Assembly: GCA_948474755.1 (NCBI GenBank)
Contig: CAOLHI010000491.1
Location: 1 to 64,000, forward strand
DNA length: 64,000 nucleotides
Reading direction: 5' to 3'
Source of the DNA: Ctenosaura bakeri
Lineage: Eukaryota; Chordata; Lepidosauria; Squamata; Iguanidae
Part shown: piece by piece, positions 13,527 to 24,310 of the stretch
How the letters are laid out: each line of letters opens with the position of its first letter
How positions within the stretch are numbered: the first letter of the stretch is position 1
Program-made: the position numbers and the translations under genes
The notes under the pieces: model-generated
Told to the model about the DNA's origin: nothing
What the model saw: only the letters and a program-made list of their open reading frames with translations
The model's database searches: none

Positions 13527-13752
13527 TCTCATGAACCAATGGAAATAGTGATGCTACCCAAGTAGATGCTGTAAATATGAAGTCATCAGTACTGAGTGTC
13601 ACTGCAGTCAATAACACTGGAAGAGTTGAAGAACATGAAACTAAGGACAAAAATTGTTCTGCAATAGAAAGTGGTCCAGAAAAGATCCCAAATAAGGATG
13701 AAATCTTGAACAATTTCTCCAAACTGGAAACCTTCAAGCATTATCAGTGATT
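13527..13752 (+). pseudogene. Unidentified coding-like remnant
   Basis: On the plus strand, opposite to ATRNL1, a frame stays open for about 74 codons to a TGA at 13748. Its composition is protein-like (for example ESGPEKIPNKDEILNNFSKL). After the stop the same frame continues FVKACLVNLQQCQHF before another stop. I do not recognise the protein. A decayed processed pseudogene or transposon remnant fits, but chance cannot be excluded. No poly-A tract marks the 3' end. Confidence 0.25.
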
Positions 13753-14089
13753 TGTGAAGGCTTGCTTAGTAAACCTTCAACAGTGTCAACATTTCTGATT
13801 GATATGGCCCTCGCCAAAACACAGAGGCATTTAGCATGACCATCCAATTGGGAATTTTTTCCTCCGTAATCAACACACTTTTTTAAAAAAGGCCTTGAAA
13901 CCATAAGGGGCTGGTTTCAGGGCAATGGGCTCAGAAGCCAACAAGTGAGGAGAAAATAAAAATATTTGAAGGTATAAGAAAGAACCATAAATGGAATAAT
14001 GAAGTACAGTGAGGAAAAAAATATATATATAAAGAATAAGACTCAGCTAAATCAGAATAGGTGGTAGTCCTAACAGACACATGAGTTCC

Positions 14090-14262
14090 AATTTGCTGCT
14101 ACAGCTGCAACAAACAAGGAGAAACTGAGGGGTCTTTCCATTATGCACAAGGTGGAGTGGGTAAGGCTCCTGCCAAAACTGCAAAGCTTAGCTCCAGGTG
14201 TTTCCAATGCATTCTGCACAGGAACAGACCAATTATATGTATGAGTCACACAGACCACCAAA
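14090..14262 (+). mobile_element. Right end of DIRS-like element (degraded)
   Basis: Aligns with 51.73-51.92 kb. Shared stretches include ctgcaacaaacaaggagaaact, gtggagtgggtaaggctcctgcc and the terminal tgagtcacacagaccacc. The last 70 bases correspond to the inverted terminal repeat seen at both ends of the 51 kb copy. The purine-rich microsatellite starts directly at its edge. Confidence 0.5.
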
Positions 14263-14398
14263 AAAAAAAAAAAAGGAAGGACGGAAAGAAGGACGGATGG
14301 AAGGAAGGAAGGAAGGAGAAGAAGAAGAAGAAGAAGAAGAAGAAGAAGAAGAAGAAGAAGAAGAAGAGGAAGAAAAACAAAAACAAAAACAAAAAGAA
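14263..14398. repeat. Poly-A, GGAA-rich and (GAA)16 purine tract
   Basis: An A run is followed by irregular GGAA/GGAC units, a pure (GAA)16 run at 14318-14365, and (AAAAC)n. All purines lie on the plus strand. The transcript of ATRNL1 would carry the pyrimidine (UUC) complement. Poly-Glu, poly-Lys and poly-Ser frames here are repeat artefacts. Confidence 0.95.
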
Positions 14399-15879
14399 AG
14401 GGTGCATGAAACTATCCAGATGCTGATCCACATATAGACTAGACAGAGAAAGTGATGTGGACATGTCAAAAAGATCCTGAACCTAGAAAACCTAGCTCCA
14501 ATACCCAATGACACATGCATGACATTCCTCTATACTTTCTTAAACAGATAGTTGATCCTGTCAGTTTTGGCAATACTAATTTCCCTGCTGAGGGGGATGA
14601 CAAACTGATTCTAGATACCACCTTTTGAAAAGACAGTCAGCACTGTCAAAATACCAGGCATCTTTTCAGGGATGGAGTACCTATCATGCAGCAGTGTAAA
14701 AAAGTCTGTAATACAAATAGATCTATAGATCAAAGTCAATCTCTGTTCTTCTTGCTAGCAACAGATATTTGTTACTGTGAATAGAACACAGGATCACATC
14801 ATTTGTTTTTCAAACCATCTTCATTCCCTAATTCCCAGTACATTATACTATACTGTTTTCTTTTTTGCAGAGATAAATAGAAAGCAACTGCATAACTATG
14901 AATATTTAAAAAGGAAACCATCTCTAATTGCCAAGTGTTTGTAGTCCATAGATGATATCCAGTACAGTATTCCAATATAGAACGACTTCAGTCAGTTGAA
15001 CTGAGGGAGCAGGAATTCACCCTCTACCTGCAGTTCCTGCACACCCTCCACATAAGATACAAATAGATGGAAGAATTTGTAGAACAAATTTCTTGGGGGT
15101 TACGAAGGGCTACATGGGGAAGAGAGTGGGATAATCCCACTGCATCAGTGGACTATTGTTCATGCAATGTTGGCTTCTAGTCCATATTGTGATGAAGTTG
15201 CTTTGGGAGTCAGCTATTTGGAATGCAACTACAACTTGATAGTGGGCTGCTCTGCAACAGGAATAATACCTTAAGAGTGAAACCCATCACAGTGGTGTGC
15301 ATGGAAGGGCCTTATGGATGAGAAGAATTATATAAAAGGCAGAAATTTCATTTGAACAAAAGAGCCTTCAGTGAGATCTTGGCCAGAGAGGGTGGCTGGG
15401 TTGTGTTTAAGCATCTGAAGAAAAGACATAGAGAACTGGGAGTTACTGGCATAGACTGTCAGTGGTTTGAACTATTAATATAACAATACTGTACTTTACA
15501 TAAATCTTGACAATGTACTTTGTTTCTAATGTCAATGCAATACAGGATACAGTTTGTTTTTATAACTACTGAGTCAGCCTAAGTAATCTAAAGTCATTGG
15601 TAAGAAAGGATATGCTACCTTAAATAAACTATTTGGTTTTGAGGGAACACTTAAGACTCCAGCCCTTTGACATGAAGCTTATGTGACAAGGCTAGAGTTA
15701 GGGCTAAGTGTTAGTGTCAGAGTAGCTTATTAAGTTGGACCTGCAAAACCAATCTAGTAAGAAATGCAGGTCTGTCATTCATGCATTTTACAAAATTTAG
15801 CTAGATTTCTCACAGCCACGTTTCAGGAAATACTACATAATTCTGATCCAAAGAATAGTTGAAATATTCAGTGGACCTC

Positions 15880-17940
15880 CCGTATGTATGATGGATTGTT
15901 GCCTGCCCCATAAGTGTTCTGTGCTCTGGGGGTGTTTTTGTGGTGGATTGCTGGTCATAAGGTTTGGCCAGCAAGAAATTCTCCCTGGATTAAAAGAAGA
16001 CGCAGGGATTGCCACAAGTGTCAGAAACTCTGGCTTCTGGCAACAAGATCATCATTTTTGTGGTAGTTGAGCAGGAGCGGAACAAGGGGGACCACATAAG
16101 AGAGCCTGCCTAATCATGGAAAAGTCAGCCATTTCCCTCCAATGGATAACAGAATCTAGATCTTCAAAACATATCTTCTTAATTCTCTGGAAATAACATC
16201 TTTGGCTAAAAAGGGAAAAAATTCTAATTAAGGCACTGGAGTGGAAGTTTCATCAATTGCTTTCCTTCTTCAACTAAGAACTGAGTAAGTGAAAATTTAT
16301 CCTATGAGTTTATGACTTAAAAACAGATTTGATGTATTAAAGCACTGAGGGGATAGTGGTTTAAAAAAGATATAAGATCATGAATTTTTACTTTTATTGA
16401 TTGAATTGTGTTGAGTAAAAGCACTGAATTTAATTGAGTAAGCAGGAAATCACAGTATGGGAAACTCAAGTCCTTAATGTTCTTAAAGTAACAAGACTGA
16501 CTGTAACTAGACACTGGCAAGGAACAATGGAAGGACTTGCTCCTGGTTGTTAACCCTACAATTGCCAGATTTAGGAAAGATGGAGTATTCCCCATAAATT
16601 TACAAAAGTTACTGGATGAGATTAGATTGATCAGACTGGAAGATTTGCCAAAATTGGAGATGAACCTGAAGATGAAGCTGAGCAAGCTGAAACAAGAGTT
16701 GAAGCAAGAGTGTAATGCACTTAAGAATTTGGGACATGAGGGTAAAGTGAAAATTTTAGACTGTAAAATTGAAAGCATGATTCAAGGAGGAAAGAAGATC
16801 AGGCTAATCTGGAAATGTTGCGTATGGAAAATGTATGTATGGGAGAGCAAATACAAATTGATTTCAGAAAGGGTTTAGCCCATGAAATTGAGAAGAGTAC
16901 TGTAAAGTGGAGTGATGATGGGATAAATGTGAAAAGCAGAGTGCTCCAAAATAACTGTCTTAAAGTACAGAATGGAAACAAGATGGATGTGGGAAGAGGG
17001 GAGGGATGGCAATTGCTTACTGATGGGAAATACTACTGGGATGAAAGATAAGGTTTTGCTGACAATGGGGCTGCTGTGTCAGAATGGGATTCTCTGTACA
17101 AATGATGCTCTAGTTTGTATGGCAAAGAGAAAACAGACAAGAATCAAATTTAAAATGAAAAGTTTAGTGAAGTGGGTGGATTAAACTGGGTTAAGAAACC
17201 TGGTTACATGATGAGGATGTTTAGACTGGAATATGAGGACAAAGACATAGAGATACAGCTGATGACAGGCCTTAAAGAGAAACTGTACTAAACAAATTCT
17301 TATAACCGATGTTTTACTGATAACGGCTTATAAAATGAGTTTACTTAGTTTTTAGTAAGAGGATTTGGAATATGGGGGGAAATAGTTCCAGTGAGGCTTT
17401 GTAGTATGCAATAGATTCAATGATCTAATAGAAGGATTATTAGCAGATGTCTTAGTAAGATTTTTTCTTCTTTTCTTATAAAGATGGAATAGTGAAATAA
17501 TACCTAATGGAGGATGCAATGATCAAATGATACAGTGATTTAATATAAGATTAGAGAAGGATAATCAGTAATATTTTAAATGATATGAAACTCCTGGCCG
17601 AAGAGAAAAGAAAGAAGAATGAAAGAGAATATGACTATGTCATGTGTGGCCTCTGAAAAATAATGAGAAATTGGGTATTGAAAGAAGATATCAGAATGCT
17701 AAATGGTGAGATTTGAAATAAAGATATACAGCTACTGAAAGGAAGAAAAGAAGTCATTTTTTCTTTCTCTTTTCTTTCTTTCTCTTTTTCTTCCTTATTT
17801 CTTTAAATTTTTCACTTTCTGTACATTTTTCTTACCTTTTTTCCTTTTTCTGTGTTGTAATTCTTTTTTCTTCTTTCTAAGTTTGTAATGTTTTAATGTA
17901 TCCTTATCACTTTTAAATAAAAAAAATTGTTTAAAAAAAG
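15880..17940 (+). mobile_element. Decayed LINE with ORF1-like coiled coil, probably L1 type
   Basis: An open stretch at about 16540-16880 encodes a Lys/Leu/Glu-rich segment with heptad spacing (LPKLEMNLKMKLSKLKQELK). It continues in a second frame to about 17050 after one shift. A 120-base pyrimidine-rich tract (17757-17880) and an A-rich end with AAATAAAA at 17917 and terminal A7 near 17938 follow. No reverse transcriptase motif is visible between them. The coiled coil and A-tail suggest an L1-like ORF1 and 3'UTR. The 5' part near 15.9-16.1 kb is only tentatively included. Confidence 0.45.
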
Positions 17941-18104
17941 GATAGGATAACGTCCAGTTAAATTACATACCACAAAAATGGCAGCCAATATTTTGTTTAG
18001 GTCAGTGTCTAAAATATACCTAACCCAAATGGAATGTTCTCAGAAATACATCCAAAATGCTATCATTTGAAGAGCATCTTTTTAAACATTTTTTGGGCTC
18101 TTGT

Positions 18105-18186
18105 CATGTACTTGAATTTTATAGAATAGGCTACTGCCTTCATTACTATGAAGGCAATAACCTATTCTATAGAATTCAAGTACATG
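18105..18186. repeat. 39-base foldback with a 4-base loop
   Basis: The arms 18105-18143 (catgtacttgaattttatag...) and 18148-18186 are reverse complements with three mismatches; the loop is tact. This gives a stem of about 39 base pairs. No transposon flank is recognisable. Confidence 0.93.
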
Positions 18187-19029
18187 AATTTCTTGTAAAA
18201 TTCTTAAAACTATTATAGGATCAACGCAGCCAAACCTAAAAACCTTAAAATCTCACGCTTCTATAAGACAATTAAAAATGTCTGAATGAATGAATACAGC
18301 ACTTATCCCCCATTGAAAGAAAGTTTGTATCTTGATTCAGTCTTCAGCTTATTTCAACCAGGGATAAGCACTATCAGAGCAGCCGATAGGTGCCTTCAGT
18401 CATTCTCCTCTTCACAATTAAAATCCTTACATCCCTGACTCCAAGCATAGCCTTGTTCTTCCATAACACAACTGCAGTCACATAGCAACATAAAAAACTG
18501 AATGCAACCAGTGTTGGTAGGTAATATGTATCATAACTGGGCACATAAAGTAAAAGAGTACTACATATCTTATAGTGTTTAACCCCACAGCACAGGCACA
18601 TCTCTGTTAATAAAGTAGATTTATTCCTTGCCATTACAGCTTTAAGAGAAAATTTGATATAAGAGTCAGAAATAACAGCAGCTCTTTCTCATTTGGAGAA
18701 ATGGAGAAAAATGTTGTTGTTTTTTTAAAAAAATCAGATAATTTGACATTGCAGGGTTGTACAATATGAGTTAAATGGGGCTTATTCTCAAGGTGTGTAA
18801 GACTGCAGCTTAAGTTACACAAAAACTTGTTATAATTGCATGGTTATTTTATGGCATGGTGATTTACTACATACAGAACAAAGTATGCTTTATTCAGATT
18901 CTGAAGTATAGAAACTAAAATGCAATCTACAATAGGAATAAGACACTCAAAGATGTCTTGGAATAGTCAGCAATGATCTCATGGGCTCAAAATATTGGAC
19001 ATTCAATTCAGTTAGAATTCTGGGAAGAA

Positions 19030-20040
19030 AGTTGGAAAAAAACACAATAATTTACAGTTGCTCAGAATTTGAAAGAGAATTATTATAAACTGTTTCATAG
19101 GTGGTACATGACACCAGACAAAAAAGATTTACAATACAGGTACCGGTCTGTGCTGGAAGTGTCAGAAAGAGGTCGGTACGATATATCACATGTGGTGGTC
19201 ATGTCCCAAAGCTAAGAAATATTGGACTGACGTACATAATAAAATTTGTGCTATAATGAAAGTTCGGTTTGCTAAGATACCGGAATTGTATTTGTTAAAT
19301 ATGACAAAGGTATTTGACGGTCCTTAAGTAAAGAAATATTGGCAAATAATTCTTTATATGATAACAACAGCCTGGATAGGATATGCAAAGCTTTGCAAAA
19401 CTCAACAATTACCTACAATAGAACAATGGTGGGGAACATTTATGGAAAATAGAAATGCTGATATAGTTTCACAGAAACTAAAGGGGAAAACAGATGATGA
19501 GATCAAAAAGGAATGGCAGATTGTAACGGGTAATTGCTGGGTACCGTTAAATGAAAATGAGTGATTCATGGTTAAGATAACTAATGAGGGGGCTACTGTT
19601 GTAAACCATGGAACTGTAATGTAGAGAATGAAATGGTGGCGCAGTGGTTAAATGCCAGTAACGCAAGCCACAAGGTTGTAAGTTCCATCCTGCCAGGCTC
19701 CAAGGTTGACTCAGCCTTCCATCCTTTCGCAGGTCGGTAAAATGAGTACCCAGCTTGTTGGGGGCATGTATAGAAATGTTTCAAAATACATGCTATTTGT
19801 AAGTTGTTCGCCGCCTCGATCCATATGGAGAGACGGGATACAAATAAATAAATAAAAAAAAATGCAAGAACTATCATGTAACATTATCAGCATAAAGTGG
19901 TACATTGATATAACTATGTTAAGAGATGTTGGAAATGGAATCTAGATCAGTGTGGAAGATCAAAAATATTTCATGTAAATTAACAGTAATAATGTTTGTT
20001 TTATATGTGAAATTTGAATAAAATGATATTTAAAAAAAAA
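19030..20040 (+). mobile_element. L1 LINE 3' end (ORF2 C-terminus, 3'UTR, A tail)
   Basis: The plus strand encodes the cysteine motif found at the C-terminus of L1 ORF2 proteins: CWKCQKEVGTIYHMWWSCP, giving Cx2C-x8-H-x4-C, followed by KAKKYW. An in-frame TAA lies near 19326. The frame then resumes to NENE and a TGA at 19562-19564. A 3'UTR with AATAAAA near 20019 and an A9 tract at 20031 follow. The copy is 5'-truncated and dead. A SINE sits in the 3'UTR at about 19634-19861. It lies opposite to ATRNL1 and ends 185 bases before the 3' edge of exon f. Confidence 0.8.
19634..19861 (+). mobile_element. tRNA-derived SINE with (AAATA)n tail
   Basis: The head tggcgcagtggttaaatgcc matches a tRNA-type pol III A box, and ggttgtaagttcc about 30 bases on matches a worn B box. 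The body contains gactcagccttccatcctttcgcaggtcggtaaaatgagtacccagctt, here described only by its position (19708-19756). It ends with cgggatacaaataaataaa. Two other copies lie at 53430-53633 and 55336-55521 on the minus strand. This copy was inserted into an L1 3'UTR. Confidence 0.85.
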
Positions 20041-20224
20041 GATGTCTTGAAATGTCTTGTTCCTGAGGAGGATGCTTCAGCTGAGACGAGACAAGCCAGA
20101 CAAGTTATTGTGCTTAGCAGTTTAAAGAATTAGGTTTGAAAGCATGGCTACCAAAATCCCACAATACAATACAGTACTAACACAGAAATTTGCAAGATTA
20201 AATATTGACCTAAAGAAGCCAGAC

Positions 20225-20312
20225 CTGATATAAAGCAATAGTGTGTCCATATCTTTGAAGGGGTCCTTTTGACACAGGTACCACATTCCAAATGTTGCTT
20301 TCCAAATTATAG
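20225..20312 (-). CDS. ATRNL1: ATRNL1 exon f: short kelch exon with an atypical donor
   Basis: This 88-base exon is too short to stand out as an open frame, but both phase and homology require it. It lies between the acceptor tctttttag and the donor gtctgg. The first base (C) completes AAC for Asn, and 29 residues follow: YNLESNIWNVVPVSKGPLQR, then YGHTIALYQ. RYGH..AL is the conserved start of a kelch blade, and exon g picks up directly with DDIYMYGGK. The donor GTCTGG departs from the usual GTAAGT or GTGAGT, so splicing efficiency may differ from neighbouring exons. Skipping it would shift the frame, since 88 is not a multiple of three. Confidence 0.92.
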
Positions 20313-21169
20313 CTAAAAAGATAAAATTACAAGTTTGTTAGCTAGAAGAGTATTCCGGATTTATGCATTTGGAAAAACATTTTTTTTTCTGTTCATACAT
20401 TGTATGCATAACGAACTCCAGCTTATTTACAGTTTCAATTAGCATCTCTATAGGAACCTAAGAATTTACCTCTTTTGCTGACCCCTTTTTGCTAGGAAAA
20501 AGTCCCAAACATTAAAATATACACATAAGCATTTAAAAACATATGAATCTAAAAACCAATTAAACCTCATTTATTGGACAATTTAACCTTTGGATACATA
20601 CAGCAAACATTTCCAGCTGAATACCTCTGTGAGCTTGATGTCCAATTAGTAACTATGGGTCCAGATGGGTCAAGGATATTAAGCACACGCTGAATTTCCC
20701 CTGAACAAAGTAAGGCTCAGGGAGTGGGATTCTCATGTCACCCTCTTCTTGTTGCAGCCCCCTACAGCCTCCAAAATGTTATGCAGAGTTATTTTATTTA
20801 TTTTCATTAGTAACACTTACAACAACTTTTTAATTTAATTAATTTACTAAAACATACTGTTTAATTTAATACTGCTTAAAATAACATCTCTCAACATACA
20901 GTTTACATACAGTATACCACAAAATCCTAACTCCCTATAAATATAATAAACAATTTACATGACAATGGTAAACAGCAGCCACGGGCCCTTTATCATTTTG
21001 CCTAGATGAAGTGATTATAGAGGACTGAATAGTTTGCTGTGCACAATTTGCATGGCATCGCATAAAAAAAAATAGCTCAGATTTGTTATTACTTGGACAT
21101 GGACTGATGCAGTTCTAGTGCATTAACATTCAGCTCTGCTTATCCTGCAACAATGGATACCTTTCAATG

Positions 21170-22640
21170 TGTACAGCCTAAAGTGTAGAAAGATTCTTGG
21201 AAAGCTGTGCACTGGACTCTTGCTTATCCTGGCCAGGATAATCTACCTGATTTGGTAAAGGAAGTAGTGAATGCCTCTTTACAATTAGGAAATCTTCTGC
21301 TATAACTAATAAGAAGTTGCTGATGGACTATTGTTTAGACAGCCCTTCCACAAACCTACCATATTGGATAAGTTCCCAATATTCCATAAGGTCCTGAAAC
21401 ACATGGTGGACTCTCACCTGCAAGGGATCATGCAGGAGATGGATCATCAAGGCCAGGCCTGGTTATGGCATAGAAATTGCTATTCAACAAAGTATAGCAA
21501 GAATTGGATGGGGCAATGTATTCCATAAGTTCTGCCATACTTTTCAGCACTTTGGCCCTGGTATTCTTTTGGGCCACCTTTCTGAGATGGAACTGGAAGC
21601 ACCATTTTCACTGGCTCTGTCCTTCCTGAAAGGATGAGTTAAGCATATGAAACTAAGGATACTCTGTCCATGGCTCATGTTGACTTTCAGGGGTCCATCC
21701 TGTCCCACATTTTATTCTCTGTTTATATCAAACCATTGTGAGAGGTTGCCCAGAGTTTTGAAGTTCAGTGTCACCGATATGTCTGTAATGGTGTGAATAA
21801 TTACTTATGTCAACAATGGATTGGATGACCATGAGTTAATTTTAATCCAAGTAAACCCCTGATCCACTGAAATGCAGATCAGGAAATAGGCATTCACCTT
21901 GTACTGGAGAAGGTTATAGTCCCCCTGAGATGTAGGTATGCAGTTTTCATGCCCTTTTGGATTCAGTTCTGAACCTAGGAATCTCAGTTGGACAATTAAT
22001 ACGAGTAAGCCAGCTATGCCTGTTCTTAAAGACTTTTGATATTTTCACAACAATACCTGCTTTAGCTGCATCCCATTTCATTTACTGTAGCATGCTCCAT
22101 GTGGGGCTGCATTTAAAGATTACTTGGAAACCACAGATGGTCCAAAATGCTATGGTCAGAAATCTGACTGACAACAGCTACAGAAAACTCTCATTACAAC
22201 AGCTCAGTTTCTGGTCACAATATAAAGAACTACTGTAGTTGTGGCCTGTAATCCTTTAATTGAGCAGATTCCAGGCTATCTAAAAGACTGTATTGTCCTC
22301 TACAAGTCTACCTTGGCTCTGAAATCTGCAAGAGAGGTCCTTTTCTCACTCCCGCCACCTTCAAAGTTGTATCAGTTGCAGCCTTAAAAAAAGGCCTTCT
22401 CAGTAGCTGCTCCCAGATTATAGAATGTGCTTCCCAAGACGTTTAGGCTAGTCTCCTCCCTGTTCTCCTTCCACCTGAAGTCCAACAGTTTTATCTTCAG
22501 CAACTAATTTCTGGTTACAGTTTAGAGATTTTAAATGAATATGGTGAACTTTCTAAATATTTTACTGCTTATGTACTATTACCGTACAAGTTTTTAAAGT
22601 ATTTTAATAGTTTACTTAATAGTATAATCCTATAATTAAT
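21170..22640 (+). mobile_element. Decayed L2 LINE (reverse transcriptase region to 3' end)
   Basis: Broken plus-strand frames preserve L2 ORF2 landmarks in order: VVNASLQLG, FPIFHKVLKHMVDSHLQG, then the FQGSILSHILFSVYIKPL reverse transcriptase block, LHVGLHLKITWKPQMVQNA, and the GYLKDCI-type end near 22.28 kb. Stops and shifts are frequent, so it is an old dead copy. It lies antisense to ATRNL1. Confidence 0.75.
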
Positions 22641-23137
22641 TTTAATGTGCAAAATTTATTGTGGTTTTACTGGATCTTTTCAATTATGTTCTTTACTGTG
22701 GGAGAAAGTGAAATTTAAAAACAAAATAAATAATAAAACAGAGCAGGACTGGAAGACACTGAAGAACCAGTACCCAAGGACTATAACAAAAAAAGAAGAA
22801 CTGGCAAAATTTAGAGACCGTCCCCAACTTGGCACAAGCAGATGTATATTATTGCTTGTGTAAGGTGTCACTTGCATCTAAATGTTAAAGTTTTCTCTCA
22901 ACACCAGGAAACCCTCTAATCCAAAACAAACAACTGGAAGAACGTTTATAAGGAACAACAATTTTGAGTTTGGAGATGGGGTGCAAAGGCTAACTGAAGA
23001 GTATAGCATCCCATGAAGTCTATATTTCACTAGTGGGACAGTTCTTTTCCTTCACAGACCAGTATAAAAGGATATACAATGGACAATGAACTATATAATC
23101 TACTGCATCAAAGAGTCTTTTCCCATCGCCAGCCAGC

Positions 23138-23161
23138 TTTGTTTGTTTGTTCGTTTGTTTA
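23138..23161. repeat. (GTTT)n-rich tract
   Basis: Five GTTT-type units with one GTTC variant. Confidence 0.8.
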
Positions 23162-24135
23162 ATATTTCACTTTTCTCCCAGGCTAGGAAATATTTTGTTC
23201 CCTGAAGTGAAAACCATACTGTACCCTACCCCATTTTCACTACTGACAATACTTAAGTTTTGCTGCACAATTTAAAGAGAAATCCTAATTTTCCATCTCC
23301 CTCTACCGTATTGCCTGAAGCGCTTATAGGCCAGTTCCTCATTTTCTATTTGCAATGCATATTTTGCTAATAATGTTTCCTAACCACAAAATCTAGAATA
23401 AAGAATTGGGATCCTTAAAATAGCAGCTGTCTTTAAACAGTGGTGCAATTTGGTATCTTGACTCTGGATATACTGTTTTAATCTGGACTCTTTGGAGGAC
23501 AATATGTATTACTTCATTTGCATCAAACTATGTACCACTGCTTTTCGGAACTGTCCTGCTTATGCACCTCAGTGTGACCCTACATTTCTGCCTTACTCTG
23601 TCACCCTTCTGCTTTTAATTTCCTTTAGCACAAATGGTACTGCACATCATAGTGAATGGCACTTAGTATCCCTTGAATAAAATGTAATACGGACAGGGAA
23701 GCCATTTTCATTGCAGTTTTATTTCCAACAGACAGTAATTTCACTTCACTTCCTAGTCTATTACAAAATATCAGTGTGAGGGCCAGATTAATACTTTACA
23801 GTATGATCTCCCCAGCAATAGGACATGCAGGGGTTTTGCTGCATAATTTAATGTTCTTTAGATTTACACATAAATGTACAAGCAGAACATATCTGGAAGC
23901 AAGCAGGCAAACTGCACTATTTTAGAAACCTGTCACCCCAGCATCAGATTCCCAGAGTGAGTCTATTCATCTCAAAGTGTTTCATTTTTGATCTTTTCTC
24001 CAGCCCACACTTCTCTCTCTGTTCTGCACTGACATGTAAGGGTTCCAGGGATGGGGACACATGTATGTCAAAAGAATGCTATCATCATTATTTTCACACA
24101 ATACCATGAAAGGAAAGATAAAAGAAATTACTTAC

Positions 24136-24310
24136 TTTAATACCATTTGGAAAGTACTGTAATTAAAAGCATATCCACCAATCACCCACATAAACTTGCC
24201 ATGTAGAACAGCCTTATGGGAAGCCCGGCTTACAGATGGACTAAATGGTTTCACGTTAGGCAGAATCCAGTATGATTCCATAGAAGGAACATTCAAAGAA
24301 CAATCAGGAC
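24136..24310 (-). CDS. ATRNL1: ATRNL1 exon e: entry into the kelch propeller
   Basis: This 175-base exon has acceptor tttaaacag and donor gtaagtaa. Its first two bases complete the Gly codon opened by exon d. It encodes PDCSLNVPSMESYWILPNVK, then PFSPSVSRASHKAVLHGKFM and WVIGGYAFNYSTFQMVL, ending with AA of an Asn codon. The RASHKAV...WVIGGY pattern is the first kelch blade of attractin proteins, with the paired glycines typical of kelch motifs. The remaining Cys in PDCS closes the preceding EGF-like unit. The sequence is intact. Confidence 0.95.

Larger units (their letters stand above)
7549..20224 (-). other. ATRNL1: ATRNL1 intron between exons f and g
   Basis: This 12.7 kb intron holds short palindromic repeat fragments (near 9.1 and 12.9 kb), microsatellites (12.34, 12.43 and 14.3 kb), two foldbacks (12388-12503 and 18105-18186), an unidentified coding-like remnant near 13.5-13.75 kb, the right end of a DIRS-like element (14.09-14.26 kb), LINE-like sequence at 15.9-17.94 kb, and an L1 3' end at 19.03-20.04 kb with a SINE inside it. 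Between about 9.7 and 12.3 kb, and 14.5 and 15.8 kb, I see only AT-rich unassigned sequence. Confidence 0.85.
20313..24135 (-). other. ATRNL1: ATRNL1 intron between exons e and f
   Basis: This 3.8 kb intron is dominated by a decayed L2 LINE at about 21.17-22.64 kb on the opposite strand to the gene. The flanks hold a GTTT-rich run near 23.14 kb and otherwise unassigned AT-rich sequence. Confidence 0.85.

Noticed and set aside
14157..14520. Lys-, Glu- and Ser-rich open frames
   Set aside because: Produced by the purine tract and (GAA)16.
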